From: Rhodococcus koreensis
Lineage (GTDB): Bacteria > Actinomycetota > Actinomycetes > Mycobacteriales > Mycobacteriaceae
Length of the DNA stretch: 64,000 bases
Assembly: GCF_900105905.1 (NCBI RefSeq)
Contig: NZ_FNSV01000005.1
Coordinates: 6,758,001-6,822,000 of the forward strand
Direction: 5' to 3'
The notes under the pieces were generated by a model. It worked only from the letters and a program-made list of their open reading frames with translations. It was not told where the DNA came from and did not search any database. Positions 8,392-17,198 of this stretch are shown in pieces (within the stretch, counting starts at the first letter, position 1; each line of letters begins with the position of its first letter). The position numbers and the translations under genes are program-made.

Positions 8392-9963
8392 GTGACGACC
8401 ACAGCGGCAGAGCCGAATTCCTCCACCACCCGCGCTCTCAGTGGACGGTCCAGGGCGTTCCTGCTCGCCGCTGTGGCCGCGTGCGCCGCGTGCGGGTTGA
8501 TCTACGAACTGGCCCTGCTGACGCTGTCGGTCAGCCTGACCGGCGGCGGGATCACCCAGACGTCGCTGATCGTCGCGGGTTTCGTGGCCGCACTCGGGGT
8601 CGGTGCCCTCGCCGCCAAACCGCTGCTGTCCACCGCGGCCGCGTCGTTCGTGGTCGTCGAGATCGTTCTCGGACTCGTCGGCGGGTTCAGCGCGGTGACC
8701 CTGTACGTGACGTTCACGTTCTTCGGTTCCAGCGCAATTATTCTGGTGCTCGCCACCGCGCTGATCGGTGTGCTCGTGGGCGCCGAGGTGCCGTTGCTGA
8801 TGACGCTGCTGCAGTCGGGCCGCAGCGACACCGGCGCTGAGAGCACCGGAAAGGTGCTGGCAAACCTCAACGCCGCCGACTACGCGGGCGCCCTGGTCGG
8901 CGGCCTGCTGTGGCCGTTCGTCCTGCTGCCCGTCGCCGGGATGATCCGCGGCGCCGCGATCACCGGCATCATCAATCTCGTCGCCGCCGCGGTCGTGGCG
9001 CTGATCCTGCTGCGCTGGCAGCTGAGCCTGCGCACCCGGCTCCTCGCCGTCGTGGCGCTGCTCGTCGCCGCCGCGTGCATCGCCGTGCTGCTGGTCCGCG
9101 CCGACGGCATCGAGACCACGTCCCGGCAACGCCTCTACACCGATCCCGTCGTCGCCGCGGAAAGGTCGCAGTACCAGGAGATCGTCGTCACCGAACGCGG
9201 CGGAGACGTGCGGCTCTTCCTCGACGGCGACCTCCAGTTCTCCAGCGTCGACGAACACCGGTACACCGAATCGCTCGTGTACCCCGCGATCGCGGACGAC
9301 CCCAAACGGGTACTGATCCTCGGCGGGGGCGACGGCCTCGCAGCCCGAGAGGTCCTGCGACTGCCGGGGGTCGAGGAGATCGTGCAGGTGGAACTCGACC
9401 CGGCGGTCATCGAACTCGCGAACACGCGACTGTCCGGGCTGAACCAGGGTGCTCTGCGGGATCCGCGCGTGCACGTGGTCCTGGACGACGCGTTCCGGTG
9501 GCTGCGGGACGCACCCGACTCGGGATTCGACGCCGTCATCGTGGACCTCCCCGACCCCGACACCCCGGCGCTCGGCCGCCTGTACTCCACCGAGTTCTAC
9601 GGTCTCGCCGCCGCGGCCCTGAACCCCGGCGGACTGATGGTCGTGCAGTCGGGCAGTCCCTACTCGACGCCCGACGCGTTCTGGCGCACCACGTCGACCG
9701 TCGCGTCGGCGGGCCTGGCCGTCACGCCGTACCACGTGCTGGTGCCGAGCTTCGGGGACTGGGGGTACGTCCTCGCCCGGCGCGGCCCCGAACCGCCGGC
9801 GCTGCGCCTGCCCCGCGACGTCCCCGAACTCCACTTCCTCGACGAACCGACCCTCGCCGCGTCCGCGATCTTCCCGCGCGACCGTCCCCGCCGCGAACTC
9901 GAGCCCTCGACCCTCGACCGCCCGCGCATCGTCGAGGACATGCGGAAGGGCTATGAGCGCTGA
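8392..9963 (+). CDS. speE: Membrane-bound spermidine synthase-like protein (SpeE family)
   Basis: 523 aa. The N-terminal half (about residues 20-225) has roughly seven hydrophobic helices. The C-terminal half is a polyamine-synthase Rossmann fold: ILGGGDGLAAREVLR (SAM-type glycine loop), VELDPAVIELA and IVDLPDPDTPAL at the catalytic Asp region. This architecture matches Rv2601 annotated SpeE; soluble SpeE enzymes are about 290 aa and lack the membrane part. The substrate is not certain. The GTG start at 8392 lies 4 bases after the DUF350 stop. The stop codon at 9961 is the first triplet of the 60-base palindrome described separately. Confidence 0.88.
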   Translation: MTTTAAEPNSSTTRALSGRSRAFLLAAVAACAACGLIYELALLTLSVSLTGGGITQTSLIVAGFVAALGVGALAAKPLLSTAAASFVVVEIVLGLVGGFSAVTLYVTFTFFGSSAIILVLATALIGVLVGAEVPLLMTLLQSGRSDTGAESTGKVLANLNAADYAGALVGGLLWPFVLLPVAGMIRGAAITGIINLVAAAVVALILLRWQLSLRTRLLAVVALLVAAACIAVLLVRADGIETTSRQRLYTDPVVAAERSQYQEIVVTERGGDVRLFLDGDLQFSSVDEHRYTESLVYPAIADDPKRVLILGGGDGLAAREVLRLPGVEEIVQVELDPAVIELANTRLSGLNQGALRDPRVHVVLDDAFRWLRDAPDSGFDAVIVDLPDPDTPALGRLYSTEFYGLAAAALNPGGLMVVQSGSPYSTPDAFWRTTSTVASAGLAVTPYHVLVPSFGDWGYVLARRGPEPPALRLPRDVPELHFLDEPTLAASAIFPRDRPRRELEPSTLDRPRIVEDMRKGYER

Positions 9964-10020
9964 CGCGCCCGTGAGTACTTATTAACCGCCCGACGTTAAT
10001 AAGTACTCACGGGTGCGTCA
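9961..10020. repeat. Covarying palindromic repeat, copy 1
   Basis: Two 26-base arms (9961-9986 and 9995-10020) pair completely around an 8-base loop, with one G-T wobble. The core is GTGAGTACTTATTAAC and its complement. The SpeE-like stop codon TGA opens the left arm. The same core occurs at 13976 and 20665. No T-tract follows, so it is not a classical intrinsic terminator, though it could still end the operon transcript. Confidence 0.9.
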
Positions 10021-10027
10021 GCGCAAC

Positions 10028-10045
10028 TAGTTCATAGATATACTA
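10028..10045. promoter_or_regulatory. Putative MarR operator, site 1
   Basis: TAGTTCATAGATATACTA, an inverted-repeat-type 18-mer 54 bases before the MarR-family start. The same pattern TAGTT-N8-TACTA occurs at 10704 before hmgA (13 of 18 bases identical). Autoregulation is inferred. Confidence 0.55.
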
Positions 10046-10099
10046 AAAGCGGAGGTGGCGGGCGCTGGGCCTGCCACCGGCTCGCGATAGGGTTCCCCC

Positions 10100-10654
10100 A
10101 TGACCGATGACGTAGCGCCGGTGCCTGTCGAGGTGCCCGAGAGCCTCGACTTCTGGTCGTTCATCGAACTGGCGAACAGGCGTCTGAGCACCGAATACGG
10201 TTCGACGCACGAACTCGCCACCCAGGTGCTCCTGACGTTGAACCGCGCGTCGAACGTGGTGACGTACGACCTGGAGTCGTCGATCCACCGACCGCGCGGG
10301 CTGTCGTGGTCGGCGTTCCGGTTGATGTTCGTGACGTGGCTGGCGGGTCCGGTCGAGTCGAAGACCGCCGCCAAGCTCACCGGCATGAGCCGGGCCGCCG
10401 TGTCGAATCTGACGAAAACGCTGGTCAGTGGGGGTCTGATGGAGCGGTCCCCGGACGAGCGGGACGGCCGGTCGGTCCAGTTGTCGCTCACGGAGAAGGG
10501 GCGCAGCGAGATCGGCGAGATCTACCGTGAGCAGAACGAGCGCGAGCATGCGTGGGCGAGCGTCCTCACCGAGCCGGAGCAGCGCATTCTCGTCATGCTG
10601 CTCGACAAGCTGATCACCAACCGCAGTCAGTTCGACGTCCGCGGCCGCAACTGA
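10100..10654 (+). CDS. MarR family transcriptional regulator
   Basis: 184 aa winged-helix protein. The recognition region reads SKTAAKLTGMSRAAVSNLTK (about residues 92-111), followed by the wing RSPDERDGRSVQLSLTEKG, a standard MarR signature, with helical dimerisation ends. It precedes the homogentisate genes in the same direction and a shared 18-base dyad lies before it and before hmgA, so local control of tyrosine/homogentisate catabolism is inferred. The ligand is unknown. Start ATG at 10100. Confidence 0.88.
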   Translation: MTDDVAPVPVEVPESLDFWSFIELANRRLSTEYGSTHELATQVLLTLNRASNVVTYDLESSIHRPRGLSWSAFRLMFVTWLAGPVESKTAAKLTGMSRAAVSNLTKTLVSGGLMERSPDERDGRSVQLSLTEKGRSEIGEIYREQNEREHAWASVLTEPEQRILVMLLDKLITNRSQFDVRGRN

Positions 10655-10703
10655 CCCTGCTGCGCCTCCCGGAAAATCTGTGCTTGCCATCACGCCCCCA
10701 ATT

Positions 10704-10721
10704 TAGTTAATGTGTTTACTA
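10704..10721. promoter_or_regulatory. Putative MarR operator, site 2 (hmgA promoter)
   Basis: TAGTTAATGTGTTTACTA lies 31 bases before the hmgA start and matches the site before the MarR gene in both half-sites and spacing. Confidence 0.55.
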
Positions 10722-10752
10722 CTACGGACACGCACTTCTAGGGAGGCCGGTC

Positions 10753-11952
10753 ATGGCGTTCTATCGGCACGTGGGCAACATTCCGCCCAAGCGGCACACG
10801 CAGCACCGTGACGACAACGGTCAGCTCTACTTCGAGGAGTTGATGGGAGAAGAGGGCTTCTCCTCCGACTCCTCGCTGCTCTACCACCGCCACATCCCGT
10901 CGGCGATCGTCGACGCCACGGTGTGGGAGCTGCCCGACCAGAGCACCACCCCCAATCACCCGCTCAAGCCGCGCCACCTGAAGTTGCACGACCTCTTCCC
11001 GGAGACGGTCTGGGCCGACACGGACGTGGTCACCGGACGCCGGCTGATCCTCGGCAACGCCGACGTCCGCATCTCCTACGTGGTCGCCGCCAAGGAGTCG
11101 CCGCTGTACCGCAACGCGATCGGCGACGAGATGGTGTACGTCGAATCCGGGGCCGCCACCGTCGAAACCGTGTTCGGTGCGCTCGAGGCGAAGCAGGGCG
11201 ACTACGTCCTGATTCCGATGTCGACCACGCACCGCTGGATCCCGCAGGGCCCGGAACCGTTGCGCGCCTACGCAATGGAGGCCAACAGCCACATCGTCCC
11301 GCCGAAGCGGTACCTGTCGCGGTTCGGTCAGCTGCTCGAGAACGCGCCCTACTGCGAGCGCGATCTGCACGGACCGTCCGACACACTGCAGGCCGAGGAC
11401 ACGGACGTCGAGGTGCTCGTCAAGCACCGGACGTCGCACGGGATCGTCGGCACGCGAATGGTGTACCCGCAGCATCCCTTCGACGTCGTGGGCTGGGACG
11501 GGTGCCTGTACCCGTACACGTTCAACATTTCCGACTACGAACCGATCACCGGGCGCGTGCACCAGCCGCCGCCGGCGCATCAGGCATTCGAGGGCAACAA
11601 CTTCGTCATCTGCAACTTCGTGCCCCGCAAGGTCGACTACCACCCGCTGTCGATTCCGGTGCCGTACTACCACTCGAACGTCGACTCCGACGAGATCATG
11701 TTCTACGTCGGCGGCGACTACGAGGCGCGCAAGGGTTCCGGCATCGGGCAGGGCTCCATCTCGATCCACCCCGGCGGCCACGCGCACGGACCGCAGCCGG
11801 GCGCGTACGAACGCAGCATCGGGGCCGAGTTCTTCGACGAACTCGCCGTCATGGTCGACACGTTCCGTCCGCTCGAACTCGGCGAGGGCGCACTGGCCTG
11901 CGAGGACTCGGGCTACGCGTGGACCTGGGCAGGACGGGGGCCGAAGCAGTGA
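10753..11952 (+). CDS. hmgA: Homogentisate 1,2-dioxygenase
   Basis: 399 aa cupin-type dioxygenase that opens homogentisate to 4-maleylacetoacetate in tyrosine and phenylalanine catabolism. The N terminus MAFYRHVGNIPPKRHTQH and the C-terminal iron-site region SIHPGGHAHGPQPGAYE are family hallmarks; GDEMVYVESGAA is a cupin strand set. Length is slightly shorter than the approximately 440 aa of eukaryotic and proteobacterial enzymes, as is usual for actinobacteria. The start ATG follows AGGGAGG. The stop overlaps the next start (GTGA), and with fahA completes a three-gene operon under the putative MarR site at 10704. Confidence 0.93.
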   Translation: MAFYRHVGNIPPKRHTQHRDDNGQLYFEELMGEEGFSSDSSLLYHRHIPSAIVDATVWELPDQSTTPNHPLKPRHLKLHDLFPETVWADTDVVTGRRLILGNADVRISYVVAAKESPLYRNAIGDEMVYVESGAATVETVFGALEAKQGDYVLIPMSTTHRWIPQGPEPLRAYAMEANSHIVPPKRYLSRFGQLLENAPYCERDLHGPSDTLQAEDTDVEVLVKHRTSHGIVGTRMVYPQHPFDVVGWDGCLYPYTFNISDYEPITGRVHQPPPAHQAFEGNNFVICNFVPRKVDYHPLSIPVPYYHSNVDSDEIMFYVGGDYEARKGSGIGQGSISIHPGGHAHGPQPGAYERSIGAEFFDELAVMVDTFRPLELGEGALACEDSGYAWTWAGRGPKQ

Positions 11953-12818
11953 TCCCCGCTCTCTTCTCCGGTCTCTGCGACGACGCCGCCCTGTTTCCAC
12001 CCGGAAACGCGCCGCTACCCGACGCTCTGCCCGCGCACACCAGGTATCTGTCGGCGCCGTACGGGGACCTCGTCGGCCCCTTCGTGTTCCCCGTCGCACG
12101 ACTGGACGAACTGACAGCCGGCGCGATCGAGTTGAGTCTGACGCTGCCCGGTGGCCCGGCCACCCTCGAACCCGCACTCGACCGCCTCGCGCAGATCGAC
12201 GGTGCCACCGCCGTCGCGCTCGAGATCGCGCCGCCCGCCGAACAGACGGCCGCGGAGTTCTTCGCCGCATTGGACGCCGCGGCGGAGCTGACCTCCGGCT
12301 GTGAGGTGTTCGTCGAGGTTCCGCGCGGCGAGCGCCGGGCCGACTTCCTCGCCGCACTCGTCGGAGGCCCGTTCGCGGCGAAATTCCGCACGGGAGGCGT
12401 TGTCGCCGAGGCCTACCCGGACGAGAGGGAACTCGCGTCCGCTGTGCGCTCCGCCGTCACGACAGGTGTCCCGTTCAAGGCCACGGCCGGACTGCACCAC
12501 GCCGTCCGCAACACCGATCCGCGCACCGGTTTCGAGCAGCACGGTTTCCTCAACGTGCTTCTCGCCACCCGGCACGCACTCGACGGCGCCGACACCGACC
12601 GGGTGGCCGCGACCCTCGCCGAACGTGACGGCACCCGGATCGCCCGCGAACTGAGCGACCTCCCCGCCGACGTCGTCGGCGCCGTCCGCACCGCCTTCCG
12701 ATCCTTCGGCACGTGCAGCATCCTCGAGCCCCTCGAGGATCTCGTCGCACTGCACCTCGTGCCGTTGTCCGCCCTCGCCGATGAACACGCTTCCGCCGAT
12801 GAAGGAGCCCACGCATGA
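11949..12818 (+). CDS. Uncharacterised protein between hmgA and fahA
   Basis: 289 aa, start GTG overlapping the hmgA stop and end overlapping the fahA start, so it is coupled on both sides. No signal peptide or membrane segment. Recognisable stretches are LFPPGNAPLPDAL near the N terminus, CEVFVEVPRGER in the middle and AKFRTGGVVAEAYPDE followed by FKATAGLHHAVR, a pattern suggestive of an alpha/beta barrel-like fold, which is speculation. The family is not recognised. Its position between the dioxygenase and the hydrolase hints at a role at the maleylacetoacetate stage, because no maleylacetoacetate isomerase gene is seen here. Confidence 0.82.
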   Translation: MIPALFSGLCDDAALFPPGNAPLPDALPAHTRYLSAPYGDLVGPFVFPVARLDELTAGAIELSLTLPGGPATLEPALDRLAQIDGATAVALEIAPPAEQTAAEFFAALDAAAELTSGCEVFVEVPRGERRADFLAALVGGPFAAKFRTGGVVAEAYPDERELASAVRSAVTTGVPFKATAGLHHAVRNTDPRTGFEQHGFLNVLLATRHALDGADTDRVAATLAERDGTRIARELSDLPADVVGAVRTAFRSFGTCSILEPLEDLVALHLVPLSALADEHASADEGAHA

Positions 12819-13996
12819 CCGTCCTCGACATTCCCGCCGATTCGCTGTTCGGGTTGGAGAACCTGCCGTACGGTGTGTTCTCGACCGCGGACTCGGCCCC
12901 CCGGGTCGGTGTGCGGGTGGGAGATTCCGTGGTGGATCTCGCCGTCACCCTGGGTGACGACGTCTTCGCGCAGCCCACCCTCAACGCGTTCATGGCGCAG
13001 GGCCCGGCCCGCTGGAGCGAGGTTCGCCGGCAGGTCACCGAACTCGTCCAGGGCGACGTCGCCGACACCGCGGTGTTCGCGGTTGAGGACGTGACGATGC
13101 ACCTGCCGGTGGCCATCGCGGACTACGTCGACTTCTACGCGTCCGAGAATCACGCCACCAACCTCGGACGACTGTTCCGCCCCGACTCCGAGCCGCTGAT
13201 GCCCAACTGGAAGCACCTGCCGGTCGGATACCACGGGCGGTCGAGCACCGTCATCGTGTCGGGCACCGATGTGGTCCGGCCGTGCGGGCAGCGCAAGGCC
13301 CCGAATCAGGACGCGCCCGACTTCGGGCCGTCCCGCCGCCTCGACATCGAGGCCGAGATGGGCTTCCTCGTCGGCGTCCCGACGAAGCTGGGGGAGACCA
13401 TCACGCCGGATCGGTTCGCGGACCACGTGTTCGGCGCGGTCGTCGTGAACGACTGGTCCGCCCGCGACATCCAGGCCTGGGAGTACGTTCCGCTCGGCCC
13501 GTTCCTCGGGAAGAGTTTCGCGACGTCCATCTCCCCGTGGGTGGTGCCGCTGGCGGCCCTCGAGGCGGCTCGCATCGACACCCCGACGCAGGATCCGCAG
13601 CCGCTGCCGTACCTGCGCGGCGAGGAGAAGTGGGGTCTGGACATCGACCTGGCCGTCGAGTGGAACGGGCACGTCGTGTCGCGGCCGCCGTACGCACAGA
13701 TGTACTGGTCGCCGGCGCAGATGCTCGCGCACACCACCGTCAACGGCGCCGCCGCCAGCACGGGCGACCTGTTCGCATCGGGCACCATCTCCGGACCCGA
13801 GAAGGACCAGCGCGGAGCGTTCATCGAACTGACGTGGGGTGGTCAGGATCCGGTCGTCGTGGGGGACGAGAAGCGCACGTTCCTCGAGGACGGCGACGAG
13901 ATCGCCATCTCCGCCACCGCACCGGGCCCCAACGGCACCCGCATCGGCTTCGGTGAGGTGCGGGCCCGCATTGCTCCACCCGTGAGTACTTCTTAA
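12815..13996 (+). CDS. fahA: Fumarylacetoacetase
   Basis: 393 aa, last enzyme of the homogentisate route, hydrolysing fumarylacetoacetate to fumarate and acetoacetate. An N-terminal SH3-like part is followed by the FAH domain: YVDFYASENHATN, YHGRSSTVIVSG, DIEAEMGFLVGVP (acidic metal ligands) and VVNDWSARDIQAWEYVPLGP. The ATG overlaps the previous stop (ATGA). The final residues V-S-T-S and the TAA stop are encoded inside the left arm of the palindromic repeat at 13976, so the repeat supplies the C terminus. Confidence 0.94.
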   Translation: MTVLDIPADSLFGLENLPYGVFSTADSAPRVGVRVGDSVVDLAVTLGDDVFAQPTLNAFMAQGPARWSEVRRQVTELVQGDVADTAVFAVEDVTMHLPVAIADYVDFYASENHATNLGRLFRPDSEPLMPNWKHLPVGYHGRSSTVIVSGTDVVRPCGQRKAPNQDAPDFGPSRRLDIEAEMGFLVGVPTKLGETITPDRFADHVFGAVVVNDWSARDIQAWEYVPLGPFLGKSFATSISPWVVPLAALEAARIDTPTQDPQPLPYLRGEEKWGLDIDLAVEWNGHVVSRPPYAQMYWSPAQMLAHTTVNGAAASTGDLFASGTISGPEKDQRGAFIELTWGGQDPVVVGDEKRTFLEDGDEIAISATAPGPNGTRIGFGEVRARIAPPVSTS

Positions 13997-14027
13997 CCGC
14001 GGGCGGTTAAGAAGTACTCACGGGTGG
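13976..14027. repeat. Covarying palindromic repeat, copy 2
   Basis: Perfect 23-base arms (13976-13998 and 14005-14027) around a 6-base loop. The core is GTGAGTACTTCTTAACC and its complement. It differs from copy 1 at the variable stem position, C-G in place of A-T, so pairing is kept. It contains the fahA stop codon and ends 12 bases before the next start at 14040. Confidence 0.92.
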
Positions 14028-14039
14028 TAGGCAGTAGTC

Positions 14040-14846
14040 ATGACCGAGAACTTCGTCGAGACCACTGCCCAGAACTTCGTCGAGACCACTGCCTTGCCGG
14101 ACACCGGCGTCGCGTTCCTCACCCTGAACCGCCCCGAACAGCGCAATCCGCTGTCGTCCGAAGCCATGCGGGACGTCACCGCAGCGCTTCGGAAGCTGGG
14201 CGACGACGACACCACCCGCGTCGTCGTCATCAGGGCTGCAGGACCGGTGTTCTCCGCGGGTCACGACCTGAAGGAGATGATCGGCCGCACCCTCGAGGAC
14301 GAGCAGGCCATCTTCGACACCTGCGTCGAGATGATGCAGGCCGTGCAGGAGATTCCGCAGCCGGTCATCGCGTCCGTGCAGGGTGCGGCGGTCGCGGCGG
14401 GCTGTCAGCTCGCCGCGTCGTGCGACCTCGTGGTGGCGTCGTCGAACGCCGTGTTCGGGACACCCGGAGTGAAGATCGGCCTGTTCTGCTCCACCCCGAT
14501 GGTGGCGCTCAGCCGCGCGATCGGACGCAAGCGCGCCCTGCAGATGCTGCTCACCGGCGAAACGATCGATGCCGAGACCGCGGCGGACTGGGGCCTGGTG
14601 AACCTGGTGGTCGCACCGGAGGACCTCGACGGGCAGACCCGGGCGCTCGCCGCGAAGATCACGAAGGCCAGCCCGCTCACCGTGAAGATCGGCAAGCAGG
14701 CGTTCTACCGCCAGATCGACCTTCCCCAGGGCGAGGCGTACCAGGCGATGGCCGAGACGATGGCGACCAACGCCGTCACCTGCGACGCCCAGGAGGGCAT
14801 GCAGGCGTTCGTCGAGAAGCGCACCCCGCAGTGGCAGGGCAAATAG
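14040..14846 (+). CDS. Enoyl-CoA hydratase/isomerase family protein
   Basis: 268 aa crotonase-fold protein. It shows LNRPEQRNPLS, the oxyanion-hole segment SAGHDLKEMIGR, the second segment QGAAVAAGCQLAASCDLVVAS and a C-terminal EGMQAFVEKRTPQW. The N terminus carries a duplicated stretch, ENFVETTAQ then NFVETTALP, unusual for the family and possibly a small in-frame tandem duplication. It starts 12 bases after palindrome copy 2. Substrate is not predictable; a role in fatty or branched acyl-CoA turnover is likely. Confidence 0.88.
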   Translation: MTENFVETTAQNFVETTALPDTGVAFLTLNRPEQRNPLSSEAMRDVTAALRKLGDDDTTRVVVIRAAGPVFSAGHDLKEMIGRTLEDEQAIFDTCVEMMQAVQEIPQPVIASVQGAAVAAGCQLAASCDLVVASSNAVFGTPGVKIGLFCSTPMVALSRAIGRKRALQMLLTGETIDAETAADWGLVNLVVAPEDLDGQTRALAAKITKASPLTVKIGKQAFYRQIDLPQGEAYQAMAETMATNAVTCDAQEGMQAFVEKRTPQWQGK

Positions 14847-15016
14847 CCCTCCGCGACAGGCCCTGCCTGCATTGCGCGGTGTAGCGAACCGGCGAAAGAT
14901 CAGGGGTGCAGTGGCTGCGGCCGCGGGCCGTCGGCGCCCGCCGACGGTGGACCGCGACAGGCCGGCCACCGAGAATGTTCTCACTGCGGGCGACGGTCCC
15001 GCGGGAGGTGACATCG

Positions 15017-15625
15017 ATGTTCATCCAAATCATTCAAGGAAAGGTGTCGGACGAGGCCGGCCTCGTCCGGTGCATGGACCGCTGGACCGAGGACGTGCGT
15101 CCGGGGGCGACGGGCTTCCTCGGATGCACCCAGGGATTGTGCGACGACGGAACGTTCATCGCGCTGGCGCGATTCGAATCGGCAGAGGCTGCCCGGCTCA
15201 ACAGTGAGCGCCCCGAGCAGGGCGCCTGGTGGGCGGAGACCGAGCGGTGCTTCGACGGCCCGGTGTCCTTCATGGACTGCCCCGAGGTGGCCGAGTGGAT
15301 GGGTGGCGGTTCGGACGACGCGACGTTCGTGCAGGTCATGGAGGGCCACACGACGGACGCGCACCGGATGCGGGAGTTGCTGGACGAGTCCGCCGACCGG
15401 GTGCACGAGCTGCGACCGGAGATCCTCGGTGGAACGCTGTGCACCTACGGCGACGGCGGGTACGTCGAGGCGGTGTACTTCACGTCCGAAGCGGAGGCCC
15501 GTTCCCACGAGAAGTTGGAGATACCGGACGACCTGAGGTCGTTGTTCGAGGAGGAGGGCCGGCTGACCGACGACGTGACGTACTACGACATGCATTCGCC
15601 AATGCTGGTGTCGGCTGGGAGGTAG
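15017..15625 (+). CDS. Hypothetical protein with two ferredoxin-like repeats
   Basis: 202 aa, ATG at 15017 chosen because GGAGG lies 8 bases upstream; a GTG at 15008 lacks this spacing. Two similar halves are visible: MFIQIIQGKVSDEAGL with RWTEDVRPGATGFLG, and FVQVMEGHTTDAHRM with ESADRVHELRPEILGG, each about 100 residues. This looks like a duplicated antibiotic-biosynthesis-monooxygenase/Dabb-type alpha-beta barrel, inferred from the pattern only. No cofactor motif is seen. It lies alone between a hydratase gene and an acyl-CoA ligase gene. Confidence 0.8.
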   Translation: MFIQIIQGKVSDEAGLVRCMDRWTEDVRPGATGFLGCTQGLCDDGTFIALARFESAEAARLNSERPEQGAWWAETERCFDGPVSFMDCPEVAEWMGGGSDDATFVQVMEGHTTDAHRMRELLDESADRVHELRPEILGGTLCTYGDGGYVEAVYFTSEAEARSHEKLEIPDDLRSLFEEEGRLTDDVTYYDMHSPMLVSAGR

Positions 15626-15671
15626 CCCGAAACCTCTGGCAAGGTAGTTGGACGTCCTATAACCTTCGTGC

Positions 15672-17195
15672 ATGAGTCTGGATGCGCGCACCGATACCGT
15701 CGACGGAGTGCTGCGGCGCTCGGCCGCCAAGTTCCCCGACCGCAGGGCGCTGACGTTCGAGGACCGCACGTGGACGTACCGGGAACTCGACGACGCGGTC
15801 AGCCGCGCCGCCGCCTACCTGCAGTCGCTGGGACTGTCGGCCGGTGAGCGCGTCGCCGCGTACGGCACCAACTCGGACGCGTACACGATCGGGTTCCTGG
15901 CCTGCGCGCGTGCGGGTCTCGTGCACGTCCCCGTCAACTATGCGCTCAAGGGCGAAGAGCTGACCTACCTGGTGTCGCAGTCCGGGAGCACCGCGGTGCT
16001 GGTCGATCCGGCGCTGCGGGGCACCCTCGACTCGATCCGGGACGGGCTGGACCTGCGTCACGTGGTGCCGTTGCGTGACGCCGAGGATTCCCTGCTCGCC
16101 CACAGCGGCTCCGGCGACGTGCCCGCCGTGGCCGTGCCGGTCGCGTCCACCGACCTGGCGCAGCTGCTGTACACGTCGGGGACGACGTCGAAGCCGAAGG
16201 GCGCCATGATGACTCACGGTGGACTCGTCTACGAGTACGTGTCCTCCGTGATCGCCCTCGCGCTGGACGAGCGTGACAATCCGCTGATCTGCATGCCGCT
16301 GTACCACTCGGCGGGCATGCACGTGTTCATGATGCCGTACCTGTCGGTGGGCGCCTTGGTGAATCTGATGCAGACCCCCGACATTCCGGAGATCCTGCGG
16401 CGCATCGAGGCGGATCACATCGGCTCGCTGTTCCTGGCCCCGACCGTGTGGGTGCCGCTCGCCGGACATCCCGATCTCGAGACCCGCGACCTGTCGTCGC
16501 TGAAGAAGGCGCAGTACGGTGCGTCGATCATGCCGGTGACGGTGCTGAACCGGCTGCGCGAACGCTACCCCGACCTCGGCTTCTACAACTGCTTCGGACA
16601 ATCCGAGATCGGGCCGCTCGCCACCGTGCTGCAGCCCGCCGAGCATGAGGAGAGGCCGTCGTCGTGCGGCAAGGCCGTGTTCTTCGTCGAGACCCGGGTG
16701 GTGGATCCGGACGGCAACGACGTTCCCGACGGCACGCCGGGCGAGGTGCTCTACCGTTCGCCCCAACTGTGCCTGGGGTACTGGGACAACCCCGACGCCA
16801 CCGCGGAGGCGTTCCGCGACGGCTGGTTCCACTCGGGCGATCTGGTGACGCGGGACCCGGAGGGGTACATCACCGTCGTCGACCGCATCAAGGACGTCAT
16901 CAACACCGGCGGCATCCTGGTGGCGTCGCGGGAGGTCGAGGACGCCATCTACACGCACCCGGACGTGGCCGAGGTCGCCGTCATCGGGACGCCGGACGAC
17001 AAGTGGATCGAGGCGATCACCGCGGTCGTGGTGCTGCGGGAGGACGCGTCCGACATCACGCGGGACGGGTTGATCGCCCACGTCAAGGAGCGCATCGCGC
17101 CGTTCAAGGTGCCCAAGCAGGTGGTGTTCGTGGACGAGTTGCCCCGCAACCAGAGCGGAAAGCTGCTCAAGCGGGAACTGCGGGCGAAACTCTGA
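15672..17195 (+). CDS. Acyl-CoA synthetase (FadD type)
   Basis: 507 aa member of the ANL superfamily that activates a carboxylic acid as acyl-AMP and then acyl-CoA. Motifs: LLYTSGTTSKPKGAMMTH (P-loop), YNCFGQSEIG (A5), WFHSGDLVTRDPEGYITVVDR (A7/A8), INTGGILVASREVE and the catalytic Lys in NQSGKLLKREL. Length is typical of short or medium chain or aromatic acid ligases. The chain-length preference cannot be read from sequence. It is followed by a convergent LacI-type gene 3 bases away. Confidence 0.92.
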   Translation: MSLDARTDTVDGVLRRSAAKFPDRRALTFEDRTWTYRELDDAVSRAAAYLQSLGLSAGERVAAYGTNSDAYTIGFLACARAGLVHVPVNYALKGEELTYLVSQSGSTAVLVDPALRGTLDSIRDGLDLRHVVPLRDAEDSLLAHSGSGDVPAVAVPVASTDLAQLLYTSGTTSKPKGAMMTHGGLVYEYVSSVIALALDERDNPLICMPLYHSAGMHVFMMPYLSVGALVNLMQTPDIPEILRRIEADHIGSLFLAPTVWVPLAGHPDLETRDLSSLKKAQYGASIMPVTVLNRLRERYPDLGFYNCFGQSEIGPLATVLQPAEHEERPSSCGKAVFFVETRVVDPDGNDVPDGTPGEVLYRSPQLCLGYWDNPDATAEAFRDGWFHSGDLVTRDPEGYITVVDRIKDVINTGGILVASREVEDAIYTHPDVAEVAVIGTPDDKWIEAITAVVVLREDASDITRDGLIAHVKERIAPFKVPKQVVFVDELPRNQSGKLLKRELRAKL

Positions 17196-17198
17196 CCA

